In this document: positions 46,957 to 55,815 of the stretch, in pieces
Layout: every line of letters starts with the position of its first letter
How positions within the stretch are numbered: position 1 is the stretch's first letter
Source: Candidatus Edwardsbacteria bacterium RifOxyA12_full_54_48
GTDB taxonomy: Bacteria > Edwardsbacteria > AC1 > EtOH8
Direction of reading: 5' to 3'
DNA length: 64,000 bases
Assembly (NCBI GenBank): GCA_001777915.1
Contig: MFFN01000009.1
Span: forward strand, 1-64,000
The notes under the pieces: model-generated
Seen by the model: the letters and a program-made list of their open reading frames with translations, nothing else
What the model was told of the DNA's origin: nothing
Database searches by the model: none
Position numbers and translations under genes: made by a program

Positions 46957-47780
46957 AAGAGCTGATACTTAAGAACGTGAAGATAGGCCGTGGGAATCCG
47001 CTGGCCCTGATAGCCGGGCCCTGCGTGCTGGAGGACGAGGCGGTGGTGATGAGGACCGCCGAACAGGTAAAAAAGATCTCCGAAAAGCTGAAGATCGGCC
47101 TGGTGTTCAAGTCCTCCTATAAAAAAGACAACCGTTCTTCGGCCAAGAGCTACCAGGGGCCGGGGCTGGAAAAGGGTTTGAAAATACTGGAGAAGGTCAA
47201 AAAGCAGTTCGATGTGCCGGTGCTCTCCGATGTGCATTATCCCGAGGAGGTGGCGGCCTGCGCCCAGGTGCTGGACATCATCCAGATCCCGGCCTATCTG
47301 TGCATGCAGACAGAGCTGACATTAAGGGTCGCCAAGACCGGCAAGGTGGTCAACATAAAAAAGGGGCAGTTTTTGGCCCCGGAGGATATGGGACATATCG
47401 TCAAAAAGATCGAGGAGACCGGCAATACCAATATCCTGCTGACCGAGCGCGGCAGTTGCTTCGGCTACCACAACCTGGTGGTGGATTTTAAGGCCCTGCC
47501 CATCATGCGTTCGCTGGGATATCCGGTGGTGTTCGACGTCACCCACACCATCCGCAAATATGGCAAGCCATCCAGCGATCCGGCCGGGGGGAGCCCGGAA
47601 TTCATCGAGCCGCTGGCCCGGGCCGGGGTGGCCTGCGGCTGCGACGCCATATTCATCGAGACCCATCCCAGGCCCTGCGAGGCCAAATGCGATGCAGCCA
47701 GCATGCTGGAGCTGTCAAAATTGGAGCGGCTGCTGGAGAGTTTAATGGAACTGGACCAGGTGGCCAGGAAGTACGTTTAA
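46953..47780 (+). CDS. kdsA: 3-deoxy-8-phosphooctulonate synthase, metal-dependent type
   Basis: It condenses arabinose 5-phosphate and phosphoenolpyruvate to KDO 8-phosphate, the first committed KDO step. The 275-residue product has LALIAGPCVLED with Cys24, the ligand that marks the metal-dependent (Aquifex-like) class, and KSSYKKDNRSS, LTERGSCFGYHNLVVDF and DVTHTIRKYG motifs. Presence of kdsA implies an LPS-type outer membrane. Confidence 0.95.
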   Translation: MKELILKNVKIGRGNPLALIAGPCVLEDEAVVMRTAEQVKKISEKLKIGLVFKSSYKKDNRSSAKSYQGPGLEKGLKILEKVKKQFDVPVLSDVHYPEEVAACAQVLDIIQIPAYLCMQTELTLRVAKTGKVVNIKKGQFLAPEDMGHIVKKIEETGNTNILLTERGSCFGYHNLVVDFKALPIMRSLGYPVVFDVTHTIRKYGKPSSDPAGGSPEFIEPLARAGVACGCDAIFIETHPRPCEAKCDAASMLELSKLERLLESLMELDQVARKYV

Positions 47781-47801
47781 CCACCAAGCCACCAAGAAAT
47801 T
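47777..47801 (+). repeat. CCACCAAG repeat, single partial copy
   Basis: TTTAACCACCAAGCCACCAAG resembles the inverted pair flanking the GxxExxY gene at 49585 and 50035. It lies right at the kdsA stop. Confidence 0.5.
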
Positions 47802-47815
47802 ATCTGGAGCTAAAG

Positions 47816-47873
47816 TGTCATCCCCGCAACAGCGGGAATCCAGGTTTGGATGCCCGTTTTCACGGGCATGACA
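47816..47873. repeat. Short dispersed repeat with outer inverted ends, copy 3
   Basis: TGTCAT (47816-47821) and ATGACA (47868-47873) bracket two hairpins, CCCGC/GCGGG and TGCCCGT/ACGGGCA. It is the most complete of the three copies of this type (27427, 39008, 47816). Confidence 0.75.
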
Positions 47874-47905
47874 AATAGGATGAAATAAAGCCAAAGGAGT
47901 AAGTG

Positions 47906-49582
47906 ATGAAAAAGATTATCCTGATCTCAGCCCTGATGCTGATAGCCTCCGGCACGTTTGCTCTGCAGACCATAGAGCAGAAGACCCCCATTTCGCAGGT
48001 GGTGATCTACAACGACCGGGTGGAGATAACCCGGATGCACAAGACCGGCTACCAGCCCGGGGAATACCAGCTCAAGATGACCGACCTGCCGTCCTCGCTG
48101 GACGAGAACTCGGTGCGGACCTCGGGGAGCGGCACGGCCGAGGTCAAGATCAACGGGGTGAAGATCGAAACGGTCTACCTGGACACCACCACCAACCAGA
48201 AATACAAGGCCCTGGAGGATTCGGTGGAGCAGCTCAAGGAACAGCAGAAGATCTACGACGACCGCTACGGTCTGCTGCAGAAGGAGGCCGATTACCTGGA
48301 GAAGATAAAAAATGCCAGCACTGCTTTGCCTTCAGGCAGAGAATCCGAAAAGCCCAGATCCACCACGGTCAGCGAGTGGACCGGGCTGTATAATTTCTAC
48401 GATGCCAAATTCGAAGCCATAAACAAGGAACAGCGGAGCATCGAGAAAAACAAGAAGGCCCTGCAGGCCAGGCTGAACGCCCTGCAGAGCCGCCTGCACA
48501 AGATATCGGCCGGGGCCAACCTGACCAAGAAGAACGTCAGCGTCAGCTTCACCGTCAAAAAGGAGGGCAGTTTGGCCCTAGCCTTAAGCTATATGATGAT
48601 GGGGGCCTCCTGGCATCCCCAATACGACATCCGGGTGTCGCCGGAGAACAAGGAGGTGGAGTTCACCTATTACGGGGTGATCTACCAGAACACCGGCGAG
48701 GATTGGAAGAACGTCAAAATAACGCTGTCCACCGCCCAGCCGTCCATCTCCGGCTCCATGCCGGCCCTCAAGCCCTGGTATGTGGATGTCTATCAACAGT
48801 ATTATCAGAAGGGACAAGCACCGCAAAGAGCCAAACAGATCCTTTCTGTCGGTAAAGAAATGCAACAGGTTCAGTCTCCTATTTTTGATGAGGCAACTTC
48901 ACCATCACGAGGTGTTATAGGAAATACGGCTGGAATAGTTACTTCTGATGTTGAATTCACAGGCACCTCCTACGTTTACCTGACACCCGGCGAGAACAAC
49001 ATCCCCTCGGACGGCGAGCCGCACAAGATCCCCATCGCCTTCGAGACCCTGAAGGCCGACTTCGAATATTCTTCGGCCCCCCGCCTGAAACAGTACGCCT
49101 ACCTGCAGGGCAAGGTCAAGAACACCACCGAGTATCCCTTCATCGCCGGGGACATCAACGTTTTCTTCGGCAATAATTTCGTGGGCACTTCGGCCATCAA
49201 CACCGTCATCCCCTCGGAAAAGTTCGACGTCTCGCTGGGCATAGACGAGGGCATCAAGATCACCCGGCAGAAGGTGAGGGACCTGGTCGAGAACGGCAAG
49301 CGGATCAAGCGAACCTACGGCTACAAGGTGACGGTCAAGAATCTCAAGAAAACCAAGGAGATCCTGACGGTCAACGAACAGTATCCGGTCTCCCGGAATG
49401 ATAAGATCAAGGTCAAATTGGTGTCGCCCAAGTTCGACGACGAAAAGCTGGAATACGGGATCAAGGAAAAGGCCAACGGCATCATCGAATGGAAGATGGA
49501 ACTGGGCCCGCAGGAGAAGAAGGAGATGGAATTGGAGTACATTTTGGAATATCCCGGCGGGGTCAGCGTGACCGGACTATAA
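47906..49582 (+). CDS. MuiA-like exported protein (DUF4139/DUF4140)
   Basis: ATG 47906 with AAGGAG eight bases upstream gives 558 residues and a signal peptide (KKIILISALMLIASGTFA). The N-terminal part (VVIYNDRVEITR, LKMTDLPSSLDENSVR) is the DUF4140 type; a coiled coil (~95-180) follows; the C-terminal DUF4139 has LSYMMMGASWHPQYDIRV and IYQNTGEDWKNVKITLSTAQ. It resembles the mucoidy-inhibitor MuiA family. A ~130-base internal AT-richer stretch (48800-48960) encodes an insertion. The biochemical role is unknown. Confidence 0.85.
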   Translation: MKKIILISALMLIASGTFALQTIEQKTPISQVVIYNDRVEITRMHKTGYQPGEYQLKMTDLPSSLDENSVRTSGSGTAEVKINGVKIETVYLDTTTNQKYKALEDSVEQLKEQQKIYDDRYGLLQKEADYLEKIKNASTALPSGRESEKPRSTTVSEWTGLYNFYDAKFEAINKEQRSIEKNKKALQARLNALQSRLHKISAGANLTKKNVSVSFTVKKEGSLALALSYMMMGASWHPQYDIRVSPENKEVEFTYYGVIYQNTGEDWKNVKITLSTAQPSISGSMPALKPWYVDVYQQYYQKGQAPQRAKQILSVGKEMQQVQSPIFDEATSPSRGVIGNTAGIVTSDVEFTGTSYVYLTPGENNIPSDGEPHKIPIAFETLKADFEYSSAPRLKQYAYLQGKVKNTTEYPFIAGDINVFFGNNFVGTSAINTVIPSEKFDVSLGIDEGIKITRQKVRDLVENGKRIKRTYGYKVTVKNLKKTKEILTVNEQYPVSRNDKIKVKLVSPKFDDEKLEYGIKEKANGIIEWKMELGPQEKKEMELEYILEYPGGVSVTGL

Positions 49583-49584
49583 TA

Positions 49585-49610
49585 TAACCACCAAGACACC
49601 AAGGCACCAA
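49585..49610 (+). repeat. Left inverted repeat flanking the GxxExxY gene
   Basis: TAACCACCAAGACACCAAGG and following bases match the reverse complement of 50035-50061 at 23 of 26 positions. Confidence 0.8.
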
Positions 49611-49631
49611 TAATCTAATTCAATTTCCAAA

Positions 49632-50033
49632 GTGGATATGGATAAGCTTGTGCCCTTGCCAGAACATCTAGATAGATTGGCGAAAATAGTGGTGGACTCT
49701 GCTTATAAAGTTCATACTGCACTTGGCCCAGGGTTGCTTGAATCCGTGTATGAAAAATGTATGTTGCCTGAACTAAGGTCACGGAACATTAAATGCAAAG
49801 AGCAAGTGGAAGTGCCGATCACTTATGGAGAAGTAAAAATAGATGCAGGTTTTCGGATAGATATTATAGTTGAGGATGAGGTAATTGTAGAACTTAAGGC
49901 AGTAGAAAAACATAACCCCCTATACGAAGCCCAATTGTTGACATATTTAAAACTCACCAAAAAGCGATTAGGATTATTGATAAATTTCAATGTTCCTGTT
50001 ATCAAACAAGGGATAAAAAGAATAGTTTTATAA
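49632..50033 (+). CDS. GxxExxY protein (PD-(D/E)XK-like small protein)
   Basis: The 133-residue product has the defining motif GLLESVYEKC (Gly34, Glu37, Tyr40) and a later IDAGFRIDIIVEDEVIVELKA with the Asp...Glu-x-Lys layout of nuclease-like folds. The function of the family is unknown; it is sporadic and highly paralogous across bacteria. Start is GTG 49632 or ATG 49638; neither has a good ribosome-binding site. It is AT-richer than its neighbours, is bracketed by inverted CCACCAAG repeats and splits the kdsA-kdsD region. Confidence 0.88.
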   Translation: MDMDKLVPLPEHLDRLAKIVVDSAYKVHTALGPGLLESVYEKCMLPELRSRNIKCKEQVEVPITYGEVKIDAGFRIDIIVEDEVIVELKAVEKHNPLYEAQLLTYLKLTKKRLGLLINFNVPVIKQGIKRIVL

Positions 50034-50034
50034 A

Positions 50035-50061
50035 CTTCGTGTCTTGGGGTCTTGGTGGTTA
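50035..50061 (-). repeat. Right inverted repeat flanking the GxxExxY gene
   Basis: CTTCGTGTCTTGGGGTCTTG and following GTGGTTA is the inverted partner of 49585-49610, just 2 bases after the gene's stop. Confidence 0.8.
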
Positions 50062-50077
50062 AAAAGAAGGAAGGAAA

Positions 50078-51052
50078 ATGAAGAACAGCAATAAGAGCAT
50101 AGTCAACCTGGGCAGGAAGGTCATCAAGACCGAGGCCCTGGCCCTGAACGAATTGGCCGACCGTCTCAATGGCAATTTCGACCAGGCGGTGGATGTTCTG
50201 TTTAAGGTCAAACGCAAGGTGATCGTCACCGGGGTGGGAAAATCCGGGCTGATCGGCCAGAAGATAGCCGCCACTTTGACCTCCACCGGCACCCCGGCCT
50301 TCTTTCTGCATCCCACCGACGCCCTGCACGGCGACCTGGGGCTGGTGCGCAAGGGCGACGCGGCCATCATCATCTCCAAGAGCGGGGAGACCGACGAGCT
50401 GTACGAACTGCTGTCTGTCCTGAAGAGGGTGGGGGTCAAGATCATTGCCCTGCTGGGCAAGCTGGATTCCCCGCTGGCCGGGCTGTCCGACGTGGTGCTG
50501 GACGTCTCGGTCAAAGAGGAGGCCTGCCCGCACGATCTGGTGCCCACCTCCAGCACCACCGCCGCCCTGGCCATGGGCGACGCCCTGGCCGTGGCCCTGT
50601 TGGACCAGCGTAATTTCAGCCCGGAGGACTTCGCCTGTTTCCATCCCGGCGGTGGGCTGGGCAAAAGGCTACTGCTGAAGGTGTCCGACCTGATGCTGAC
50701 CGGGAAGGATGTTCCCATCGTCGCCAGCGGATCGGGCATGAAGGAGGCCCTGATAGAGATGACCGCCAAGCGCGGGGTGACCTCGGTGGTGGACGAGAAG
50801 GGCAGACTGCTGGGGATCATCACCGACGGCGACCTCAAAAGACTATTGGCCAGGACCAACGACATCTTTTCCTTAAAGGTGGACGAGGTGATCGGCAGGA
50901 ACCCCAAGACTGTTGACCAGGAGCGCCTGGCGGTCAAGGCCGCCAAGATGATGGAGGACCACCGGGTGACCTCCCTGCTGGTGGTGGACAAGGAGAAGAA
51001 GCCGGTGGGGATAATCCATCTGCATGACATAATGCAGGCGGGAGTGCTTTAG
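50078..51052 (+). CDS. kdsD: Arabinose-5-phosphate isomerase
   Basis: It converts ribulose 5-phosphate to arabinose 5-phosphate for KdsA. The 324-residue product has a SIS domain (VIVTGVGKSGLIGQKIAATL, SKSGETDELYEL, HDLVPTSSTTAALAMGDALA) and two C-terminal CBS domains (residues ~205-324, LLGIITDGDLKR, MMEDHRVTSLLVVD). This is the KdsD/KpsF architecture. GGAAGGAAA precedes the start. Confidence 0.93.
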   Translation: MKNSNKSIVNLGRKVIKTEALALNELADRLNGNFDQAVDVLFKVKRKVIVTGVGKSGLIGQKIAATLTSTGTPAFFLHPTDALHGDLGLVRKGDAAIIISKSGETDELYELLSVLKRVGVKIIALLGKLDSPLAGLSDVVLDVSVKEEACPHDLVPTSSTTAALAMGDALAVALLDQRNFSPEDFACFHPGGGLGKRLLLKVSDLMLTGKDVPIVASGSGMKEALIEMTAKRGVTSVVDEKGRLLGIITDGDLKRLLARTNDIFSLKVDEVIGRNPKTVDQERLAVKAAKMMEDHRVTSLLVVDKEKKPVGIIHLHDIMQAGVL

Positions 51053-51129
51053 ATTTTTAAAATCTTTCCAGAAGATGGTAGACATTTAATAGAAATTTAT
51101 ATACAACTTAACTAAATATTGGAGATAAC

Positions 51130-51609
51130 ATGGATACTTCAAAATTACGGACCCTTTATCAAAAAAATGAAATTGCCCATTTGTTTTTTGACTATATTGC
51201 AAATAGAAAAAATAATGCATCTGAAAGTCGTATACACCGTATAATATCTAATATAAAACAAGGCAACAATGATATTTCAAGAAGCCAAGTTATTGAACTT
51301 TTAAAAGAATTAGAAAACATCGGTTGTGGTGAGTTTGTTGCTGGTCGTCATGGTTGGCCTTCTAGATTTGTTTGGAACGTCGGTATGATTAGTGTTGGTA
51401 AAATCGCTCGAGGCGAATCACAAGAAGCTGAAGAGTTGCCAGAAGAAATTGAAACACAAGAGGAAGATATTGAAATGATTGCCCATGCATATTTTTTGCG
51501 AGCTAATATGCAAATTGAAATAGAGTTGCCGGATAATTTAACAAAAAGCGAAGCAAACAGAATGGCTGAATTTATTAAATCGCTTCCTTTTGAAAATAAT
51601 GAACAGTGA
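51130..51609 (+). CDS. AT-rich hypothetical protein, probably acquired
   Basis: The 159-residue product starts MDTSKLRTLYQKNEIAHLFF and has FFDYIANRKNNASESRIHRI, a region GCGEFVAGRHGWPSRFVWN (about residues 68-86) reminiscent of small DNA-associated or HTH-like proteins, and an acidic, Glu-rich part (~98-115). I recognise no named function. Codon use is far more AT-rich than kdsD before it and the acyltransferase after it, so it is likely horizontally acquired and interrupts the envelope operon. GGAG lies at 51120-51123. Confidence 0.6.
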   Translation: MDTSKLRTLYQKNEIAHLFFDYIANRKNNASESRIHRIISNIKQGNNDISRSQVIELLKELENIGCGEFVAGRHGWPSRFVWNVGMISVGKIARGESQEAEELPEEIETQEEDIEMIAHAYFLRANMQIEIELPDNLTKSEANRMAEFIKSLPFENNEQ

Positions 51610-51769
51610 AGTATTTTGTAATAATTAAAAACACCATAAAAAACAAATGGTTTTTCGTTTATCTGGCATAACAATTCTGGTATAAATTTTGCTGTGCTAT
51701 TGACAAATGAAACCACGCTCCTCTAATTTATTGACAGATAAATCGTTATAAAAGACTTCAAATTTTATT

Positions 51770-51802
51770 AAGCGGCCTTTTTATTAAAAAAGGCCGCTTT
51801 TT
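51770..51802 (+). terminator. Intrinsic terminator
   Basis: AAGCGGCCTTTTT and AAAAAGGCCGCTT form a 13-bp stem around a 3-base loop with a T-run. It isolates the 51130 gene from the acyltransferase. Confidence 0.9.
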
Positions 51803-51818
51803 AGCTTGAAAAGGGCAG

Positions 51819-52718
51819 GTGGCTGTGGTAAATTTAACTGTGCGAAAAAAAATACGACGCCATATACAATACATCCTGATCCGGGCAGTTCTCTTTGTCA
51901 TCCAAATACTTCCCAGAGGGGCGGCCGTCTTCGCCGCCGCCGGGCTATCCGGCCTGGCCTGGCGCCTCCTGAAAAAGGAAAGAAGGAAAACCCTCTTCAA
52001 CCTGGCCCTGATCTTTCCGGAGCGCAGCGACCATGAGGCCGTGGGGCGGAAGGTCTTCAGGAACGTGGCGGTCTTGGCGGCCGATGCCTTCAAACTGTCC
52101 GAGCTGAGTGATAAGCAGATGAACGAACTGGTGACGGTGGAAGGGCGGGAGCATTTCGATGCCGCCTATAACCTGGGCAGGGGCCTGGTGGCCGTCACCG
52201 GGCATATCGGCTGCTGGGAGCTGATCCCGGCCTGGTTCTCCCGCCAGGGCTACAAGATCAGCGTCATCGGCAAGCGGGTATATGATCCCCGGCTGGACAA
52301 ACTGCTGATCAAAATGCGCTCCGGCCAGGGAGTCAATATAATCGACCGGGACAGCGGGGCCAAGGATGCCCTGCGCGATCTGCGCAGCGGCCATGCGGTG
52401 GGGATACTGATAGACCAGGACACCCGGGTGGCCAGCATCGACGTGGAGTTCTTCGGGCATCAGGCCAGCACTCCGGTGGGGGCGGCCGCCCTGGCCGACA
52501 AGACCGGGGCCCCGGTGGTGCCGCTGGCCATCCTCCGCCAGCCGGATGGAAAATACCTGCTGTCCATCAAGCCGGCCATAGCCTTCAACAACGATCTGCC
52601 CAAGCAGGAACGGATCCGGGCCATGGTCCAGGAGCAGACCCGCCAGCTGGAGGAGTTCATCCGGCGTGACATCACCCAATGGGTGTGGATGCACCTGCGG
52701 TGGAAGGAAAAGCCTTGA
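51819..52718 (+). CDS. Lipid A biosynthesis acyltransferase-like protein (LpxL/HtrB family)
   Basis: It is expected to transfer an acyl chain to a lipid A precursor at the inner membrane. The 299-residue product has an N-terminal hydrophobic anchor (~18-50), the acyltransferase motif VAVTGHIGCWELIPAW (His-x4-Glu near residue 128), and GILIDQDTRV and FFGHQASTPVGAAALADKTG motifs. The GTG 51819 start follows AAAAGGGCAGG. It groups with kdsD, lptC and lptA. Confidence 0.87.
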   Translation: MAVVNLTVRKKIRRHIQYILIRAVLFVIQILPRGAAVFAAAGLSGLAWRLLKKERRKTLFNLALIFPERSDHEAVGRKVFRNVAVLAADAFKLSELSDKQMNELVTVEGREHFDAAYNLGRGLVAVTGHIGCWELIPAWFSRQGYKISVIGKRVYDPRLDKLLIKMRSGQGVNIIDRDSGAKDALRDLRSGHAVGILIDQDTRVASIDVEFFGHQASTPVGAAALADKTGAPVVPLAILRQPDGKYLLSIKPAIAFNNDLPKQERIRAMVQEQTRQLEEFIRRDITQWVWMHLRWKEKP

Positions 52719-52826
52719 GTTAACGATTGATATAAGATGGTCGGACAGCGTCATACAATAGGGAAACGAAAGTCACTATCAAAAAGACATATAAAATCTT
52801 AGACATTTAATTGACATTCTTTTGCA

Positions 52827-53369
52827 ATGAGAAACAGATCGATATATATATTGTCATTAATATTACTGGCGGGGTGCGGGACCAAGGACCAGCCGGCCCG
52901 GATCCAGCCGGTTCAAGGCAGAACGCCCTCCCAGACCATCGTGGATTTCAACCTGATCGAGACCATCCTGGGCCGCCGCTCCTGGGTGCTCAGGGCCGAC
53001 CAGGCCGACACCTACGACCAGAGCCAGGAGGTGGACCTGCGCAAGCTGGATATTGATTTCTACAAGACCGGCACCGACTCGGTCAACGCCACACTGACGG
53101 CTGATTTCGGCAAGGTCAACATGGCCTCCCGCGACATGGAGGCCAGCCGGAATGTCCGGATGGTGACCAGCGACAGCCTGGTGCTGACCACCGACCACCT
53201 TACCTGGAATAACGATACCAAAAAATTGTTCACCGAATCGGCCATCCGCCTGGAGAAGGGCACCGACTGGCTGACCGGCGACGGACTGGAGGCCAGCTCG
53301 GATCTCAAGGAGATCCAGATCAAAAGGAACGTCAGGGGCCAAAAAGATCTGTTGAACATAGAACGATGA
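52827..53369 (+). CDS. lptC: LptC-like LPS export lipoprotein
   Basis: The 180-residue product has a lipobox (ILLAGC, Cys17), so it would be lipid-anchored rather than having the single helix of E. coli LptC. The LptC family features follow: DFNLIETILGRRSWVLRAD, TADFGKVNMASRDMEASRNV and LTTDHLTWNNDTKKLFTES, repeated strands of the periplasmic LPS bridge. It overlaps the next gene by four bases. Confidence 0.85.
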   Translation: MRNRSIYILSLILLAGCGTKDQPARIQPVQGRTPSQTIVDFNLIETILGRRSWVLRADQADTYDQSQEVDLRKLDIDFYKTGTDSVNATLTADFGKVNMASRDMEASRNVRMVTSDSLVLTTDHLTWNNDTKKLFTESAIRLEKGTDWLTGDGLEASSDLKEIQIKRNVRGQKDLLNIER

Positions 53370-54418
53370 GCTGCCTTGCCGGAATATTGATAGCCGCCCT
53401 GATGGCGGCCGCGGCGCCCGACACCAGCCAGCCCTACATGGTGTCGGCCAATTCCATGAAGGTCCAATTAGTGGGACAGGACAAGGTGACCTGGCTGCGG
53501 GGAGGGGTGGAGATCATCCACGGGCCGACCGTCATCCGGGGCGACAGCGCCCGGGTGTCCACCCTGCAGGAGCAGGCCCTGATCTGGGGCCATGTCCGGA
53601 TAACCGACCGGACGGCCGAGCTGGCCGGGCAGAGCGCGGTCTACTTTAAAAGATACGGCCGGAGCGTCCTGCAGGGCCGGTCAAACCTTAGGGACGGCGG
53701 CTGGACCCTGACGGCCGATTCCCTGGTCCATCTCCGGGACCAGGCCAAGAGTTACGCCTTCGGCCAGGTGGAAATGCGGGACTCGTCAGGCAAGAGCAAT
53801 ATCCAAAGCGACTACGGGGAATACTGGCACCAGGAGAGCTATGGCCTGCTGACCGGAAGCCCCAAGTACTCCATCACCGGCGGTGGCGGCAAGCTCAGCA
53901 CCATCACCTCCGACCGGATGGAGGCCTATCAGCAGGGCCAGGTGGCCATCGCCACCGGCAATGTCAATTACTCCGAGGACAGCGTCTGGGCCTCGGCCGG
54001 TAGGATGTCCTACTTCAGGAACGAGGGCCGGTTGTTCCTGGAGGAGCAGCCCCGGGTGTGGCGCAGCGATGCCGACCTGTCGGGCCGGACCATTGAGCTT
54101 TCCTTCTACCGGGACAGTCTGAAGAACTCGGTGGTGCGCGATTCGGTGGTGCTGCGGCAGTTTTTGGCCGAGCCGGGCGACATCGACCTGATCAAATGCG
54201 ACAGCCTGTGGATAGAATTCTCCCAGGGAAAGCTCTCCCAGGCCCGGGCCACCGGCAGCGCCTGGAGCCGCTACCACCAGCTGGACAAGGGCCAGGTCTC
54301 GGGCTGGAACGTCACGGCCGGCGACCAGATGGAATTTTATTTTACCCAAGGTAAGATTGATAAACTCAAGGTGAATCAAAAATCTCGGGGTGCCTATTTC
54401 GAATTGGAGAAGCCATGA
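53366..54418 (+). CDS. lptA: LptA/OstA-like periplasmic LPS transport protein
   Basis: The 350-residue product has a signal-like start (SCLAGILIAALMAAAA) and successive OstA-type strands: LRGGVEIIHGPTVIRGDSAR, IWGHVRITDRTAELAG, GQVAIATGNVNYSEDSVWAS. It is about twice the E. coli LptA length, resembling longer OstA-like proteins of other phyla. It would bridge inner and outer membranes in LPS export. No lptB ATPase gene follows, unlike in Proteobacteria. Confidence 0.82.
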   Translation: MSCLAGILIAALMAAAAPDTSQPYMVSANSMKVQLVGQDKVTWLRGGVEIIHGPTVIRGDSARVSTLQEQALIWGHVRITDRTAELAGQSAVYFKRYGRSVLQGRSNLRDGGWTLTADSLVHLRDQAKSYAFGQVEMRDSSGKSNIQSDYGEYWHQESYGLLTGSPKYSITGGGGKLSTITSDRMEAYQQGQVAIATGNVNYSEDSVWASAGRMSYFRNEGRLFLEEQPRVWRSDADLSGRTIELSFYRDSLKNSVVRDSVVLRQFLAEPGDIDLIKCDSLWIEFSQGKLSQARATGSAWSRYHQLDKGQVSGWNVTAGDQMEFYFTQGKIDKLKVNQKSRGAYFELEKP

Positions 54419-55815
54419 GTCCCACTAAGATGGGATTAAGGCAGGAACTGCGACAGGTGCTGGCTCCGGAGATGCTGCAACTGCTGAAACTGCTGCAGCT
54501 GCCGACCCTGGAACTGCAGCAGCTGGTGCGCCAGGAGCTGGAGATCAATCCCCTGCTGGAGGAGATCCTGGAGGAGCCCTCCAGCGATATGCAGAAGGAG
54601 ACGGAGGAACGGGAGGAGCACAACGAGCCGTCCCCGGAGCTGGACCGCATCGACTGGCGGGATTACATGCAGGAGGGGGTGGACGACCGGTACCTGAAGA
54701 ACCTGGAGCCCACCGAGGAGCCCGAGGGCCCCATCATCGCCCAGAAGGACACCTTTCAGGATTATCTGCTGTTCCAGTTGAGGACCTCGGCGGCCGATCC
54801 CCAGGCCACCGCCATCGGAGAGTACCTGATCGGCAACCTAAGCGACGACGGATACCTGACCACCACCCTGGAGGAGGTGGCCCAGGCCCTGGACCAGGAT
54901 ATAGGCGCGGTGGAGCGAGCCCTGGCCGAGGTCCAGAAGCTGGACCCGCCGGGGGTGTGCTGCCGGGATCTGCGGGAATGCCTGCTGATCCAGCTGGGGA
55001 TACTGGGGCAGGAGGAGAGCCTGGCGGCCAGGATCGTGTCCGGCCACCTGGACGACCTGGTGCACCAGCGATACCCGGTCATCGCCCGGGCTTTGGGCGT
55101 CCTGGAATCCCAGGTGCTGCAGGCCCGGGAGCTGATCTCTTCGCTGTCGCCCAAGCCGGGGGCCAGTTTCACCAGCGACCAGTCGCAGTATGTCTACCCC
55201 GACCTGGTGATAGAGAAAAGGGACGGGGAATACCTGGTCAGAACCAACGACCAGGCGGTGCCGCGGGTCAGGCTGACCACCGGCTACCGCCAGATATTAA
55301 GCCAATCCAGAAAATCCAGCCCCCAGGACCGGGAGTATGTGGTCAAGAGGCTGGAGGCGGCCCGGTTCATCGTCCGGATGATAGAGCAGCGCCGCCGGAC
55401 CATGAGCCGGATAATGCAGGCCATCATCCAAAGGCAGACGGAGTTCCTGGACAAGGGCATCAGGTACCTCAAGCCCCTGACCATGAAGCTGATAGCCCAG
55501 GACATCGAGATGCATGAATCCACCGTCAGCCGGGCGGTGCACAACAAATACGTGATCACCCCCAACGGGATGCTGCCGGTGAAATATTTCTTCGGGGTGG
55601 GGCTGAAGTCCGATTCCGGGGAGGATTCCGCCAAATCGATCAAGGACACCATCGCCGAAATGATCAGGCAGGAGATCTCCCAAAAACCCTTAAGCGACCA
55701 GGAGATCGCCGATAAGCTGAGCCGCCAGGGGATCACCATCGCCAGGCGGACGGTGGCCAAGTACCGCGAGGAGCTGAAGATACTTCCCACCAAATACCGC
55801 CGGGAAAAAAGATGA
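54415..55815 (+). CDS. rpoN: RNA polymerase sigma-54 factor
   Basis: The 466-residue product has the Gln/Leu-rich region I (QELRQVLAPEMLQLLKLLQL), an acidic region II, the core-binding domain (CCRDLRECLLIQLGIL) and the C-terminal RpoN box (ARRTVAKYREELK, 443-455) that reads the -24 element. It overlaps lptA by four bases. Sigma-54 needs an AAA+ activator; none lies in this window. Confidence 0.95.
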   Translation: MSPTKMGLRQELRQVLAPEMLQLLKLLQLPTLELQQLVRQELEINPLLEEILEEPSSDMQKETEEREEHNEPSPELDRIDWRDYMQEGVDDRYLKNLEPTEEPEGPIIAQKDTFQDYLLFQLRTSAADPQATAIGEYLIGNLSDDGYLTTTLEEVAQALDQDIGAVERALAEVQKLDPPGVCCRDLRECLLIQLGILGQEESLAARIVSGHLDDLVHQRYPVIARALGVLESQVLQARELISSLSPKPGASFTSDQSQYVYPDLVIEKRDGEYLVRTNDQAVPRVRLTTGYRQILSQSRKSSPQDREYVVKRLEAARFIVRMIEQRRRTMSRIMQAIIQRQTEFLDKGIRYLKPLTMKLIAQDIEMHESTVSRAVHNKYVITPNGMLPVKYFFGVGLKSDSGEDSAKSIKDTIAEMIRQEISQKPLSDQEIADKLSRQGITIARRTVAKYREELKILPTKYRREKR

